The notes under the pieces: generated by a model
Told to the model about the DNA's origin: nothing
Seen by the model: only the letters and a program-made list of their open reading frames with translations
The model's database searches: none
Translations under genes and position numbers: made by a program
NCBI RefSeq assembly: GCF_001486505.1
Contig: NZ_LN909066.1
Location: 1,096,452 to 1,160,451 of the forward strand
Reading direction: 5' to 3'
DNA: 64,000 nucleotides
Origin: Paenibacillus rubinfantis
GTDB lineage: Bacteria; Bacillota; Bacilli; Paenibacillales; Paenibacillaceae
In this document: one piece after another, positions 17,574 through 27,306 of the stretch
How positions within the stretch are numbered: the first letter of the stretch is position 1
How the letters are laid out: each line of letters starts with the position of its first letter

Positions 17574-18173
17574 TCAAACCTCTTCAACCGCGTTCGTGAT
17601 CGAGTCCAAGTGGGCCTTCAGAACGCGGCTAATTATCTTAGGATCAAGCCGTACCGGATCGAGCAAGGCATGCAGGGCAATGCCGTCGATCAAAGCGTAG
17701 AGCCGCTCCGTTTCCAGCTCCCGATCCACCCCCGCTTGCAGCAGCCCATGCTGATCCATGGATGCGATCAGACGCTGCATCAAGTCGTACAACCCGTCAT
17801 GGCGTGCATCGAACCCTTTGGTTTTGTGCCTGAAATAGGCGGTGAACGCCACCCACACCTCCATTTCCGCCCGGGTCTCCTCACGGGTCGGCACGAGCTC
17901 CATCAAGACTCTGAGCACCTTCTCCTTCGGCGGCAGGATCAACGCAGAAATGTCAAGGATTCGTCCTGCCGCCCTCTCCTTCACCAGGTTCATCGCATAG
18001 AGCAGCAGCTCCTCCTGCGAGTTGAAATCATGGCGCAGCGCCCCCGGCGAAAGTCCCGCCGCCCTGGCGATATTGCGAACCGTTGCCCCTTCCATCCCCT
18101 GCTCCAAAATCACCCGCCAGGTTGCTTCGGCTATAATTTGTTTTCTTTGTTCATGATCTACTAGTTTTGGCAT
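17574..18173 (-). CDS. TetR family regulator (BetI-like C-terminus)
   Basis: A 199-residue repressor-type protein. The N-terminal helix-turn-helix is ATVRNIARAAGLSPGALRHDF (about 30-50) and the C-terminal ligand domain resembles the BetI/YjdC group. It is convergent with the ABC-2 operon with no gap and divergent from a small membrane protein gene, either of which could be its target (inference). Confidence 0.92.
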   Translation of the reverse strand: MPKLVDHEQRKQIIAEATWRVILEQGMEGATVRNIARAAGLSPGALRHDFNSQEELLLYAMNLVKERAAGRILDISALILPPKEKVLRVLMELVPTREETRAEMEVWVAFTAYFRHKTKGFDARHDGLYDLMQRLIASMDQHGLLQAGVDRELETERLYALIDGIALHALLDPVRLDPKIISRVLKAHLDSITNAVEEV

Positions 18174-18223
18174 GTCTCTAGTTTACCACCTCCATGGCCG
18201 ATCACACCATTTATTTAGCACAG

Positions 18224-18252
18224 TTGTATTAATTAAAGCGGGATGTTACAAT
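18224..18252 (+). promoter_or_regulatory. Sigma-A-like promoter for the membrane protein gene
   Basis: TTGTAT, a 17-bp spacer and TACAAT lie 43 bp before the start at 18295, in the divergent gap next to the TetR gene. Confidence 0.6.
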
Positions 18253-18294
18253 ACACTCGACATTTTTCACATTCATTGCGTTAAGGGGGGCATT

Positions 18295-18834
18295 ATGAAC
18301 TTTGTCGCTTGGTTGATCGTCGCCTGTGAAATCGCCTTTTGGATCGTCATTATCGCGGGATTATCCGTCCGTTATGGGCTGAGGCGCCCAAAGCTGGGGT
18401 TGGCGCTGTTGGCCTTAACGCCGGTGATCGATTTGCTGCTGTTCGTCATCACCGGCGTGGACTTGTACAACGGTGCCGCAGCGACGACAGCCCATGGGCT
18501 CGCGGCCGTTTATATCGGCGTGTCGATTGCTTTCGGCAAAAGCATGATCGACTGGGCCGACCGCTGGTATCGTTACCTGATCGCCGGGGAGAAGGAGGCC
18601 AGGCCGCCCAAACGGTATGGCCTGGAGTTTGCCAAGCAGGAGCTGAGAGGGTTTCTCCGCCATGCGCTCTCATTCCTGATTGGCGGAGCCCTGCTCCTCG
18701 GCATGATCACCTTCATCGACGATCCGGGCCGGACCGAAGCGCTGGGCGGGATTTTGCGGGTCTGGGGCCTGGTGCTCGGCATCGATGGTCTTGTCATCAT
18801 CTCCGCGTTCGTCTGGCCGAAGCAGCCGAAATAA
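18295..18834 (+). CDS. Integral membrane protein, possibly YmcC-like
   Basis: A 179-residue protein with about five membrane segments (about 3-24, 33-55, 62-80, 122-142 and 150-172). The phrase HGLAAVYIGVSIAFGKSMIDWAD recalls Bacillus YmcC-like proteins of unknown function (from memory, modest certainty). The ATG at 18295 follows AAGGGGGG. It has its own promoter and a strong terminator, so it is a single-gene unit. Confidence 0.75.
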   Translation: MNFVAWLIVACEIAFWIVIIAGLSVRYGLRRPKLGLALLALTPVIDLLLFVITGVDLYNGAAATTAHGLAAVYIGVSIAFGKSMIDWADRWYRYLIAGEKEARPPKRYGLEFAKQELRGFLRHALSFLIGGALLLGMITFIDDPGRTEALGGILRVWGLVLGIDGLVIISAFVWPKQPK

Positions 18835-18871
18835 AAACCGGACCGGGCATGACTTGCCGATCCGGTTTTTT
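18834..18871 (+). terminator. Intrinsic terminator
   Basis: AAAACCGGA pairs with TCCGGTTTT, followed by further T residues, immediately after the membrane protein stop codon. Confidence 0.88.
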
Positions 18872-18912
18872 GGCAGTCGATAACGCGAGGGTTGCGTTTA
18901 ACTGCAAAATGA

Positions 18913-19070
18913 ACCGTTAATTTCGATGGATACAGCGTTTTTTTCGAAATAGATGGAAATTCTGACGTTAATTTCGCCCGAAACCACCCCATAGCGTAAC
19001 TTCCGGCCAATTAACAGTAGGATTTCCGGTTAATTGACTCTGAACCGCCAGATTGTCCCTAGTTAACGGT
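18913..19070. repeat. Mirror-symmetric 52-bp-period array (GTTAATT type)
   Basis: ACCGTTAATT at 18913 and GACGTTAATT at 18964 are direct copies about 51-52 bp apart. AATTAACAG at 19009 and AGTTAACGGT at 19061 are inverted copies 52 bp apart. Both pairs are centred on about 18991. Related degenerate modules (TCCGGTTAATTGAC near 19025, TCCAGTTAGTTGAC near 19077) extend the pattern to about 19090. The array lies in the gap between convergent genes, and no gene is seen in 18835-19214. Confidence 0.7.
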
Positions 19071-19214
19071 AGAAACTCCAGTTAGTTGACCTGATGATGC
19101 TCTGTATGACTTCCAAAAAGCGGGGGGAGTTCACTCCAATATACTGGTGGATATGTACGCAGGTCCGCGTGACAGATCAGCCTAAGAACTTCCTTGGCAC
19201 GCCAGCCCTTCAAA

Positions 19215-20468
19215 CTAGCTTGGCACCCCCGCCGGAGCCTCCGCCTTCCCGACCGCCGCCGCTTCCTGCGCGGTTAAATGCCCCTTCGCCAGCAGCAGGA
19301 ACGGCACACCAAAAGCGGTCGTCAGCGCGATAATCCCAAACACGAGCAAGGACTGCGAGACGCCAAAGGCGTCCAGCAGGAACCCTCCCATTAGCGGCGC
19401 CAGCACGTTGCCTAATTGGTTGAAGCCAAACATGCCGAAATACGTCCCGCGCAGCGAGGCGGGAGCAATGCGGTCAACCAGCACGTCGGTCATCGTAAAC
19501 ATCAGCACCTCGCCGATCGTAAAGATGACAACGCCGAGCAGAAACGCCCACAGCGCATGTACCGATCCGAATAGCAGCAGGCTGCCGGACACGAAGAGAT
19601 TGCCCGCAATCAGCGGCACAACCGGCGAGAAGCGCCCGGCAAACTTAACGATCGGGAACTGCACCGCCAACACGACGATGGCGTTCAGCGACAGCATGTA
19701 ACCAAACAGCTTGGCCCCGTCCTGGATATCCGGCGTCATCTCCAGATATTGCGCCAGCGTAGAGCTGAAATGGCCGTACCCAAGTACGCAGAAAATCATG
19801 CCCACCAGCACATATAGGAAGGTCCGGTCCTGGCCGGTCACCTGCATCGCGCCCTTCAACGTTAGGCGTTCGCCTGCGCCGTGATCCGCCGTCCCGATTT
19901 CCTTGTGCAGCATAAACTGGAATACCAGCACCAGCCCATATACTAAATACACGAGACCGGCGAAATAGAAAGCCAGCCCCGAATCCGAAGCCCCCAGTTG
20001 CAACCCAAGGATCGGCCCGACCACAACACCTAGATTAATCGCGGCGTACCGCAGATTAAACACCAGCATCTTGCTTTCCTGCGGTGTAATATCGGCCAGC
20101 AGCGCCCGGGAGGTCGGCTCGAACAACGCCCGGCATAACCCGTTTAACGCATTCATGATAAAAAAGAGCCACACTTGATTCGCTAGGCCAAAGCCGATGA
20201 ACACGAGCACCCAGCCGAAGATGGAGATATACAGCACGCTTTTGCGTCCGATCACGTCCGAGATATATCCGCCGTAAAAGCTGGCGAACACCCCGATGAG
20301 CGAACTGACCGCAACGACGATTCCGGTTTCGGACGGGGAGGCGCCAAGTGATTTGATGAGGTAAATGGATAAGAACGGAATACTCATCGACGAGGCCATA
20401 CGTCCAAAAATCGTCCCCACGATAATGGTCCAGGATAACGGGTGAATTTGCTTGAGATGTGCGTTCAT
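19215..20468 (-). CDS. MFS transporter
   Basis: A 417-residue major facilitator protein with twelve predicted membrane helices. The helix 2-3 loop motif GGYISDVIGRKSVLYISI is the MFS motif A (Gly and Asp-Xaa-Xaa-Gly-Arg-Lys). It looks like a drug/H+ antiporter-type efflux protein; the substrate is unknown. The ATG at 20466-20468 has AAGAAGG upstream; an in-frame GTG 24 nt earlier has no ribosome binding site. It follows the histidine kinase gene on the same strand after a gap of about 70 bp. Confidence 0.92.
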   Translation of the reverse strand: MNAHLKQIHPLSWTIIVGTIFGRMASSMSIPFLSIYLIKSLGASPSETGIVVAVSSLIGVFASFYGGYISDVIGRKSVLYISIFGWVLVFIGFGLANQVWLFFIMNALNGLCRALFEPTSRALLADITPQESKMLVFNLRYAAINLGVVVGPILGLQLGASDSGLAFYFAGLVYLVYGLVLVFQFMLHKEIGTADHGAGERLTLKGAMQVTGQDRTFLYVLVGMIFCVLGYGHFSSTLAQYLEMTPDIQDGAKLFGYMLSLNAIVVLAVQFPIVKFAGRFSPVVPLIAGNLFVSGSLLLFGSVHALWAFLLGVVIFTIGEVLMFTMTDVLVDRIAPASLRGTYFGMFGFNQLGNVLAPLMGGFLLDAFGVSQSLLVFGIIALTTAFGVPFLLLAKGHLTAQEAAAVGKAEAPAGVPS

Positions 20469-20541
20469 ACGGTTGTCGCCTTCTTTGTTCACGAGTTGTT
20501 CAAAACTATCTCCCTATTAAAACCCGTGAAGTTAAAAACTG

Positions 20542-22371
20542 TCAAGACGTGCTAGCATCCGTGCGATCTGACGATTCCGGAGCTCGAGAGCTATCCGGCA
20601 TCCGCCCGGCGGCGGGGACGGCCGGAAACCGAATCAACACCGTCGTGCCGATCCCCGGTCGGCTAAAAATCCTCACCCCGTACGCCGTGCCAAAATGCAG
20701 CTGAATCCGGCTATGCACGTTCCTTATGCCAAAGCCCGCCTCCGCCCCGGGAGCGGGATCGAAGATTTGCCGAAGTCGTTCCGGTGACATGCCGATCCCG
20801 TCGTCGATGATTTTTAAGCAGATGTCCCGCCCTTCCTTATAGCCCTGAATGCGCACGTGAATCGGGTCGCCAAACCAGGCATGCTCCAGCGTGTTCTCGA
20901 TAAACGGCTGCAGCACCAGCTTGACCGTCACGTAAGAGAAGATTGTCGGGTCGACCTCAAAATCAAATGACACCGCCTCGCCAAACTTCGTGCGCTGGAT
21001 ATTGATATACGCCTCGGCCTGAGCCAGTTCGCTGTGTATCGGAATGATCGTGCGTCCGTCGCTGAGCGACATGCGGTAGAATTTCGCCAAATCCAGCACC
21101 ATACGCTGCAGCTTGTCGATCTCCCCAAACTTCGCCAGCCGGCTGATGGAGGACAACGTATTATAGAGGAAATGCGGATTAATCTGCGCCTGGAGCGTTT
21201 CCAGCTCCGCTTCTTTCTTTTCCAGTTGGGTCAGATAGACCTGTTCAATCAGCTGCTCGATATTATGGCCCATCTCGTTTAAGGCGGAGGCGATCTGGGA
21301 GAACTCGTCCTTCCCCCGGTACCGCATCCGTTTATGTAAATCACCTTCACGGAAGGCGTTCAGGACCGACACGATCTTTGTCACCCGAATCGAGAAATAA
21401 CGGGAGATAAACATCCCGGCAAACGTAAACACGATCAGGCACAACACGCAGATCAAAGTGACGAACCAACGCACCTTCGCGGAGTCCTGTTCCATAATCG
21501 TAAGCGGGACCCGGGCCGTCAGCACCCATCCCGGGCCGGCGACCTCCTCCCGGATGGTTAAATATTCGGACGCCTTCTCCCGGCTTCCACCAACGCCGAT
21601 CGCTTCGCTTCCGCCGGATTGGTACAACGTCCTTCCCGCCTCATCCTGAATCAGCAGTTGGCTGCCCTCGCCGATCTTGCGGTAATCGAGCGTTTCGAAC
21701 AGCTCGCTATTTCTTACGCTTAGCCGCAGGAAGCCGATTTCCTGCAAAACAAGCGGCTTATCGCTGTCGATCAGCCGTCGCAGCAGCGAAATCCTGCCAT
21801 ACTCCGGGTCCTTTTCCACCTCGCGCCATACGAGCGTTTCCCCATATTCTTCTTCCGGGAACTCCCGATACCAAGGTTTGTCCTGAATCCGCTGAAGATG
21901 ATAGATGTTGTAATGGCCTTCAAGCGCATCCGGATTCTCATGGTTAAAGGAACCATGATAAATCTCCGGCAGCGTTTCGTTCTCCAGGAAGACGTACATG
22001 GCCATATGTAACCCGGTCGCGTTTAAGGCGATATGGAGCTTCGGCTGAAGCACCGTCGTCGTGCGCTCATAGCTGCTCCAGCCCTCCTCGTAGCTGCGCA
22101 GCTGCATTACCAGCGTGTAATCGTGATACAGCATGGAGGAGACGCGCTCCACGTCCGCTATTTTGTATTCGAGGTTATCGCGGATTTGCAGCAACGTACC
22201 TTGAATGTTGCTGCGGGTTTGCTTGCGGATCGACTCCTGATAGAGGGAATGAGAGAAATAGCCGATCGCAAGGACCGGGATCAGAATAAAGACGAGGTAC
22301 GTCAACATCAGCTTGTAACCAAAAGGCAAGTAACGCGGCGATCGGGCTGACGAAACGCGGAGAATCTTCAT
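20542..22371 (-). CDS. YesM-type sensor histidine kinase
   Basis: About 609 residues. It has a membrane helix (about 20-40), an extracellular sensor region (about 45-300), a second helix (about 305-330), HAMP, and a His_kinase plus HATPase module. The phospho-acceptor region is LQAQINPHFLYNTLSSISRL, and the ATP-binding Asn (PFIENTLEHA) and DDGIGM boxes are present. YesM-type kinases sense sugars or sugar-binding proteins in the medium. It starts 8-11 nt after the response regulator stop. Together with the LplABC-like genes upstream it should form a carbohydrate-responsive unit. Confidence 0.93.
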   Translation of the reverse strand: MKILRVSSARSPRYLPFGYKLMLTYLVFILIPVLAIGYFSHSLYQESIRKQTRSNIQGTLLQIRDNLEYKIADVERVSSMLYHDYTLVMQLRSYEEGWSSYERTTTVLQPKLHIALNATGLHMAMYVFLENETLPEIYHGSFNHENPDALEGHYNIYHLQRIQDKPWYREFPEEEYGETLVWREVEKDPEYGRISLLRRLIDSDKPLVLQEIGFLRLSVRNSELFETLDYRKIGEGSQLLIQDEAGRTLYQSGGSEAIGVGGSREKASEYLTIREEVAGPGWVLTARVPLTIMEQDSAKVRWFVTLICVLCLIVFTFAGMFISRYFSIRVTKIVSVLNAFREGDLHKRMRYRGKDEFSQIASALNEMGHNIEQLIEQVYLTQLEKKEAELETLQAQINPHFLYNTLSSISRLAKFGEIDKLQRMVLDLAKFYRMSLSDGRTIIPIHSELAQAEAYINIQRTKFGEAVSFDFEVDPTIFSYVTVKLVLQPFIENTLEHAWFGDPIHVRIQGYKEGRDICLKIIDDGIGMSPERLRQIFDPAPGAEAGFGIRNVHSRIQLHFGTAYGVRIFSRPGIGTTVLIRFPAVPAAGRMPDSSRAPESSDRTDASTS

Positions 22372-22381
22372 CAAAGGCGGC

Positions 22382-23218
22382 TCACTCCCGTTTGCGGAAT
22401 TCCATCGGCGTCATCCCGAAGGTCTCTTTAAATTGCCGGCTGAAATAAGGCATATAACGATACCCGACCTGACCGGCGACCTCGTAGATTTTCACCTTCG
22501 GGTCCTTCAGCAGCTCACGGGCCCGATTCATCCGCAGCTCGGTCAGCATTTCGCTGAAGCCTTGACCGGTTTCTTCCTTAAATAAGTGCCCCAAATAGTT
22601 TGGGGAAAAAGCAAACTGCTGGGCGATGTTCTTCAAGGTCAGGTTCTCGTGGAGGCGCGCCTGCATCGTAGCTACGATTTCACGGACCAATCGGCTGCAG
22701 CCCGGCATATCCCCGGACTGCATCGCCACCGGTTCGTCCTGCCGTCCTCGGATGTCCTCCGCCTTGTCGCCTCGACCTTCCTGCGCCTCCAGCGCCTGCA
22801 TCATCTTCAGGTACTGCTCCTCCGTCCGTTTGCGATGAGCTTCGTACTCCAGCTCAAGGGTAATTTGCCTTAGCGAGGCAACCAGCTCGTCGTCATCCAT
22901 CGGCTTCAGCACATAACTGCATGCCTTTAATGAAATCGCTTGCTTAACATAATGAAAATCCTGGTGTCCGCTGACAAATACGACCCGGACATCCGGCTTC
23001 CGGTCCATCGCCCGGCGTGCCAGCTCCAGTCCCGACATATTCGGCATGTTCACGTCCGTGACCAAAATGTCCACCGCTTGACGTTCTAGCAGCTCGCAGG
23101 CCGAGAAGCCGTTGCTGACGGCCCCTACCACCTCCATCCCCAACTCGGACCAGGGAATAAACGTCCTCATGCCCTCCAGGTCAAGATGCTCATCATCGGC
23201 AAGCAATACCTTGTACAC
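22382..23218 (-). CDS. YesN-type response regulator, AraC output
   Basis: 278 residues. The N-terminal receiver domain has acidic DDE near residue 9, phospho-acceptor Asp in DILVTDVNMPNMSG and Lys in YVLKPMDDDE. A C-terminal AraC-type double helix-turn-helix follows (LTLKNIAQQFAFSPNYLGHLF, then VGYRYMPYFSRQFKETFG). It starts at GTG with AGGGGG about 11 nt upstream. The probable target is the lplB/lplC/lplA-like operon upstream on the same strand. Confidence 0.94.
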   Translation of the reverse strand: MYKVLLADDEHLDLEGMRTFIPWSELGMEVVGAVSNGFSACELLERQAVDILVTDVNMPNMSGLELARRAMDRKPDVRVVFVSGHQDFHYVKQAISLKACSYVLKPMDDDELVASLRQITLELEYEAHRKRTEEQYLKMMQALEAQEGRGDKAEDIRGRQDEPVAMQSGDMPGCSRLVREIVATMQARLHENLTLKNIAQQFAFSPNYLGHLFKEETGQGFSEMLTELRMNRARELLKDPKVKIYEVAGQVGYRYMPYFSRQFKETFGMTPMEFRKRE

Positions 23219-23444
23219 GATCGTGTCAGCCCCCTTTTTCCTTGCGGAAGTCCGGTTTCAGCTCCGTATATCCCTAAGTATACCCGTCCCCCCAGGCGGT
23301 TGAGAACGGAGAAAATTCTCTAATGAACTCAGACTCGCGAAAATGGCTGTACTCGGCCCGGCCCGACCGAACCGGCAACAGCGCGGATGCAAGAAAGGGG
23401 AACCCGCAAAACCAGGCCCCCTCCCCATATATCCTGCTATCCCG

Positions 23445-25136
23445 TTAATTGCCTTGGATGATCTCCAAATTTTCGTGCCAACGCTTGGAGTAATAATCCA
23501 GCAGCTTCTGGAACCCGATGGACATCGTATCGTCATGCGCTTTGTCCAGGATGGCCAACGCTTCCTCATCCGATTTGGCGTAAAGGGCTTGGGCTCGGGC
23601 CTTCTGCCAGATGTCCTTGGCGCTCTGGAACGTGATGCCCTCTTCGGTATCCGGGAGCGGATTCAGATTGATGAACTCCGTTGCGTCCCCTTGCGTTTTC
23701 CAAGTGATCTCATACTGCCAATAGGTCGACCAGTTCCGTTCGTTCTCCGGCAGCGTCGCTTCGAATTTCCCCTTGATGTCGTCGACATACACGGTGTTGC
23801 CAACCCACATCACCGGGTCCATCTTCGCTTGGTAATCGGCCAGCTTTTCTTTGTTTTTCGTATAGTTTTCGGTAAACTTCGGCGTTACCCCGTCGGCCTC
23901 CAGCCCTTGCCAGAACTCGCCTTCAACGCCCCACATCTGCAGCCGCATCCCCTCGGGACCGGTCCACCAGTCGAGGAAGGCGAAGATCGCTTCCGGGTTT
24001 TTGGCGCTGGTCGTAATGACCGCAGCATTCCAGCCAAGCATGTTGTAGGTGCCGGGATAAATTTTGTTTTTGTCCAACCCTTCTTTGTGAATCGGCCATA
24101 CCATGAAATAACCGGCATCCGGATCCTTCTGCGACAAGGCCGCATGCGCCTGCATGGCGTAGAGGGTTGGGTTCGAAGAAGCGTACACCGCCACCTTGCC
24201 GTTCATCAGCTTTTCTTGTACCTGATCCCTCGTTTGCGTCATGGCATCCTGCGTGATGAGCTTCTCGCGGAACAGCTTCGCCGCATAAACAACCGACTCG
24301 CGGTAGGCTTCATCCTTATAGATAGAAGTCATCGTGTCGCCGCTCGGCACGGCAAAATAACGCGTAAAGCTTAAGTTATCCTCTTTAAATGCGGAGTAGA
24401 TCTGATCCAGGCCGTGACCTTCGCTGGCCAGGTCCGTTTCCATCGGCACCACGTCCGGATATTTCTCCTTCACCTGCTTCAGGTAAGCGTACAGATCCTC
24501 GGTCGTTTCCAGCTTGGGCGAGCCCAGCTCCGCATAGATCTTCTTGTTTACGACCCAGCCCGCGTTGCCGTTCGGGCGGTTGGTATACCAGTTCGGGAAT
24601 TGATACAGCTTGCCGTCCGAAGAGCGCAGCATGTTCATTGCTTTCGGATCCAGCCATTGCTTCAGGTTAGGATACTTGTCGATGTAATCATCCAAAGGCA
24701 CCAGCAGCCCCGCTTCGCGCAGCCGCTCCACATCCGCACCGCGTTCTCCCCAGATCACGTCGGGCAAGTCGCCGGAAGCGATCATCGTGTTTAGCTTTTG
24801 CACCGTATTGCCGCCGTTTGGAATTTCGGTGATATTCACCTTCTTGTTGTCCTTCACCCAGGCGGTTGTCTCGTCAGCGCCCCACTTAGGCATCGTGTAC
24901 CAGTCATAGTTGCCGTAGAACGTAAAATCCAACGGCTCCTTGCCTAGCTCATACAGCTGCGGTTCCGCGGATTCCGCCTGATTTGTCCCCGCATTCCCCT
25001 CGTTGCCGGTTGGCGTCTTGGCGGCATCGCCACCCCCATTATTGCCCCCGCCTCCGCCGGAGCATCCGGCGACGAACAGGACGAGCACGAGGCCTACGGC
25101 CATCAGCCAGCTCAAACGTGTTCCCCTTTTTTTCAT
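23445..25136 (-). CDS. LplA-type sugar-binding lipoprotein
   Basis: A 563-residue extracellular solute-binding lipoprotein. Signal peptide with lipobox LFVAGC (Cys at about 25), then a Gly/Asn-rich linker and a type 1 periplasmic-binding fold. Its size fits the large LplA/YtcQ-like binding proteins that work with LplB and LplC permeases and an unlinked shared ATPase such as MsmX (family knowledge). The ligand is unknown, probably an oligosaccharide. AAAGGGGAT lies 10 nt before the ATG. Confidence 0.92.
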   Translation of the reverse strand: MKKRGTRLSWLMAVGLVLVLFVAGCSGGGGGNNGGGDAAKTPTGNEGNAGTNQAESAEPQLYELGKEPLDFTFYGNYDWYTMPKWGADETTAWVKDNKKVNITEIPNGGNTVQKLNTMIASGDLPDVIWGERGADVERLREAGLLVPLDDYIDKYPNLKQWLDPKAMNMLRSSDGKLYQFPNWYTNRPNGNAGWVVNKKIYAELGSPKLETTEDLYAYLKQVKEKYPDVVPMETDLASEGHGLDQIYSAFKEDNLSFTRYFAVPSGDTMTSIYKDEAYRESVVYAAKLFREKLITQDAMTQTRDQVQEKLMNGKVAVYASSNPTLYAMQAHAALSQKDPDAGYFMVWPIHKEGLDKNKIYPGTYNMLGWNAAVITTSAKNPEAIFAFLDWWTGPEGMRLQMWGVEGEFWQGLEADGVTPKFTENYTKNKEKLADYQAKMDPVMWVGNTVYVDDIKGKFEATLPENERNWSTYWQYEITWKTQGDATEFINLNPLPDTEEGITFQSAKDIWQKARAQALYAKSDEEALAILDKAHDDTMSIGFQKLLDYYSKRWHENLEIIQGN

Positions 25137-25207
25137 GCGACGCTTTATCCCCTTTCCCTTTCCTTATTTATGTTTAAAGCAGAGCATTCTGCTTCAAACG
25201 CCACCCG

Positions 25208-26101
25208 CTACTCCTTCAGGGATCCGACCAGAACCCCTTTCACAAAATACTTCTGCACGAACGGATAAACCAGTACGATTGGGAGCGTAGCCACCATCAT
25301 CGTGGCCATCGACAACGATTTGCTGGTTACGGTTTTGGCCTGCGCGAGATGCGCCTGCGCCGCCGCGTCCAGATTGGCCGTCTGCTCGGATACGATATTG
25401 GAGGCAAGAATTTGCTTTAGAATCGTCTGGATTGGCAGGAGCTCCTCTTTGGAGATGTAAATGCTGGCCACGAACCACTCGTTCCAATGCCCCACCGCCG
25501 TAAACAGCGACAATGTGGCGATCACCGGTCCCGACAGGGGCAGCACGATGCGGAACAAGGTGCCCCAATTCCCGCAGCCGTCGATTTTCGCCGATTCCTC
25601 CAGCCCCTGTGGGAGCCCCTGGAAGAAAGTCCGGAAGATAATCATATTCCAAACCCCAATCAATGAGGGAATAATGTAAACCCAAAACGAATTAAACATC
25701 CCTAGATTGCGGATAAGCAGGAAGGTCGGAATCAGCCCGCCGGAAAAATACATCGTAAAGATGCACATCAGCATGTAAGCTTTACGACCCATCAGCTCGC
25801 GTTTCGTCATGCCGTAGGAAAAGATCGCCGTCGCCAAAATGGCGGTAAGCGTTCCGACAACCGTCCTCGCCACGGACACCAGGAAACCCGACATCAGCCG
25901 CTCGTCCTGGAACACCACTTCATAGTTCTCCAGCGTAAAAACCCGCGGCCATAGCGTGATCCCGCCTCTGGCGGTATCCAATCCCTCGTTCAGCGATATC
26001 GCGATCGCATTCAGGAACGGATACAACGTAGAGAGGGCAAAAAGCGTCAAAAACGAATAAATGAATCCAACCATTACCCGGTCGCCTCTGCTGCTGTACA
26101 T
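25208..26101 (-). CDS. LplC/YtcP-type sugar ABC permease
   Basis: A 297-residue inner membrane subunit with six helices and the EAA-like loop GLPQGLEESAKIDGCGNWGTLFRIVLPL. The ATG at 26099-26101 has GGAGGAGG with an 8-nt spacer, better than the GTG at 26110 that lies inside that site. It pairs with the LplB-like permease 19 nt upstream. No ATPase gene is present, as usual for this family. Confidence 0.94.
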   Translation of the reverse strand: MYSSRGDRVMVGFIYSFLTLFALSTLYPFLNAIAISLNEGLDTARGGITLWPRVFTLENYEVVFQDERLMSGFLVSVARTVVGTLTAILATAIFSYGMTKRELMGRKAYMLMCIFTMYFSGGLIPTFLLIRNLGMFNSFWVYIIPSLIGVWNMIIFRTFFQGLPQGLEESAKIDGCGNWGTLFRIVLPLSGPVIATLSLFTAVGHWNEWFVASIYISKEELLPIQTILKQILASNIVSEQTANLDAAAQAHLAQAKTVTSKSLSMATMMVATLPIVLVYPFVQKYFVKGVLVGSLKE

Positions 26102-26120
26102 CGCGATCACCTCCTCCTGC

Positions 26121-27095
26121 TTACCATAAGCTGTTGCCGGATTTGCGGGCTACATAGTTGGCGATGGTCAGCAGCCCAACGCTGACGACCGCTTTGAACA
26201 ATCCGACGGCGGTGGCGTAGGAATATCGGTAGTTGTTGATCCCGACGCGGATGACATACGTATCGATCACATCGGAGACATCCCGCAGGGCCGGATTCAC
26301 CGCTAGCACGAGAATGTCCTCGAAGCCGGCGCTAAGCAAATTGCCGATCGCCAAAATCATAAAGATCGAAATCACCGGCATAATGGATGGAAGCGTTATC
26401 AAATAAATCTGTTTAAAACGGCTGGCTCCATCGATGGAAGCCGCCTCGTACGTATGCGGATCTACTCCGGCGATCGCCGCAAGATACACGATCGAACCAA
26501 AGCCGATCTCCTTCCAGACGTTGGTCGTGATGAGGATGCCCCAGAAATATTCAGGCAAGGAAAGGAAATTAATAGGCTCTTGAATGAGGTTCAGCCGCTC
26601 CAGCAGTAGGTTCAAGCTGCCGTTGTCCGTCGCGAGCATCGAGGCGACCAGGCCGCCGAGAATAACCCAGGACATAAAATGCGGCAAGTAGGTAATCGTC
26701 TGTACCACGCGCTTGAATACCATTTTTCGCACTTCGTTTAGCATCAAGGCCAACAGGATCGGCGCCGGAAAACCGATGCAGAACTTCAGCAGGCTGATGA
26801 CGATCGTATTGCGCATGACGGTATAAAATTCCGGTGAGTGAAAGAAGTAAGCAAAGTGCTTCCAGCCCACCCAAGGGTTGCCGGTAAAGCTGTGTCCGAT
26901 CTTGTAATCCTGAAAAGCGATCAGGACCCCATACATCGGGATATAGCTGAACACGAAAATCAGGGCAAGCGCCGGGAGCACCATCAGTTGCAGATCGATT
27001 TGCCTGAAAAAACGTGCGACTCCGTGATTCCTTCTCTTATATGGCATAGGCGGCAGGGCAGGTTTCATTTGCCGATCGGCGGACAGCCGGGCCAT
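26121..27095 (-). CDS. LplB-type sugar ABC permease
   Basis: A 324-residue permease with six predicted helices, a basic cytoplasmic N-terminus (about 1-35) and the EAA-type loop AIAGVDPHTYEAASIDGASRFKQ. GGGGAG precedes the ATG. It is the first gene of the binding-protein-dependent sugar uptake operon, which continues with LplC-like, LplA-like and the YesN/YesM pair. Confidence 0.94.
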   Translation of the reverse strand: MARLSADRQMKPALPPMPYKRRNHGVARFFRQIDLQLMVLPALALIFVFSYIPMYGVLIAFQDYKIGHSFTGNPWVGWKHFAYFFHSPEFYTVMRNTIVISLLKFCIGFPAPILLALMLNEVRKMVFKRVVQTITYLPHFMSWVILGGLVASMLATDNGSLNLLLERLNLIQEPINFLSLPEYFWGILITTNVWKEIGFGSIVYLAAIAGVDPHTYEAASIDGASRFKQIYLITLPSIMPVISIFMILAIGNLLSAGFEDILVLAVNPALRDVSDVIDTYVIRVGINNYRYSYATAVGLFKAVVSVGLLTIANYVARKSGNSLW

Positions 27096-27306
27096 AACGC
27101 TTCTCCCCTTTACGCATTATTCGTCTTGAGAATAATTGTATCTTGGCCTTCGGGCGCCTGCCTACCTGACCAATCAACGAAATCTGATAAAAATCAATCG
27201 GCTATGATTTCATTTCCTCCAAGCGGGGAATTGGTGTAATATTAGTCCGTGTTGCATTTTTGGGCATTTCGAAAGATTTAACTTCTGTTTAGGGGGCTTT
27301 ATTTAC

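Noticed and set aside
23343..24374. Open frame of 343 codons antisense to the LplA-like gene
   Set aside because: Complement of a strong coding frame with lipobox and ribosome binding site; product has no recognisable domain.
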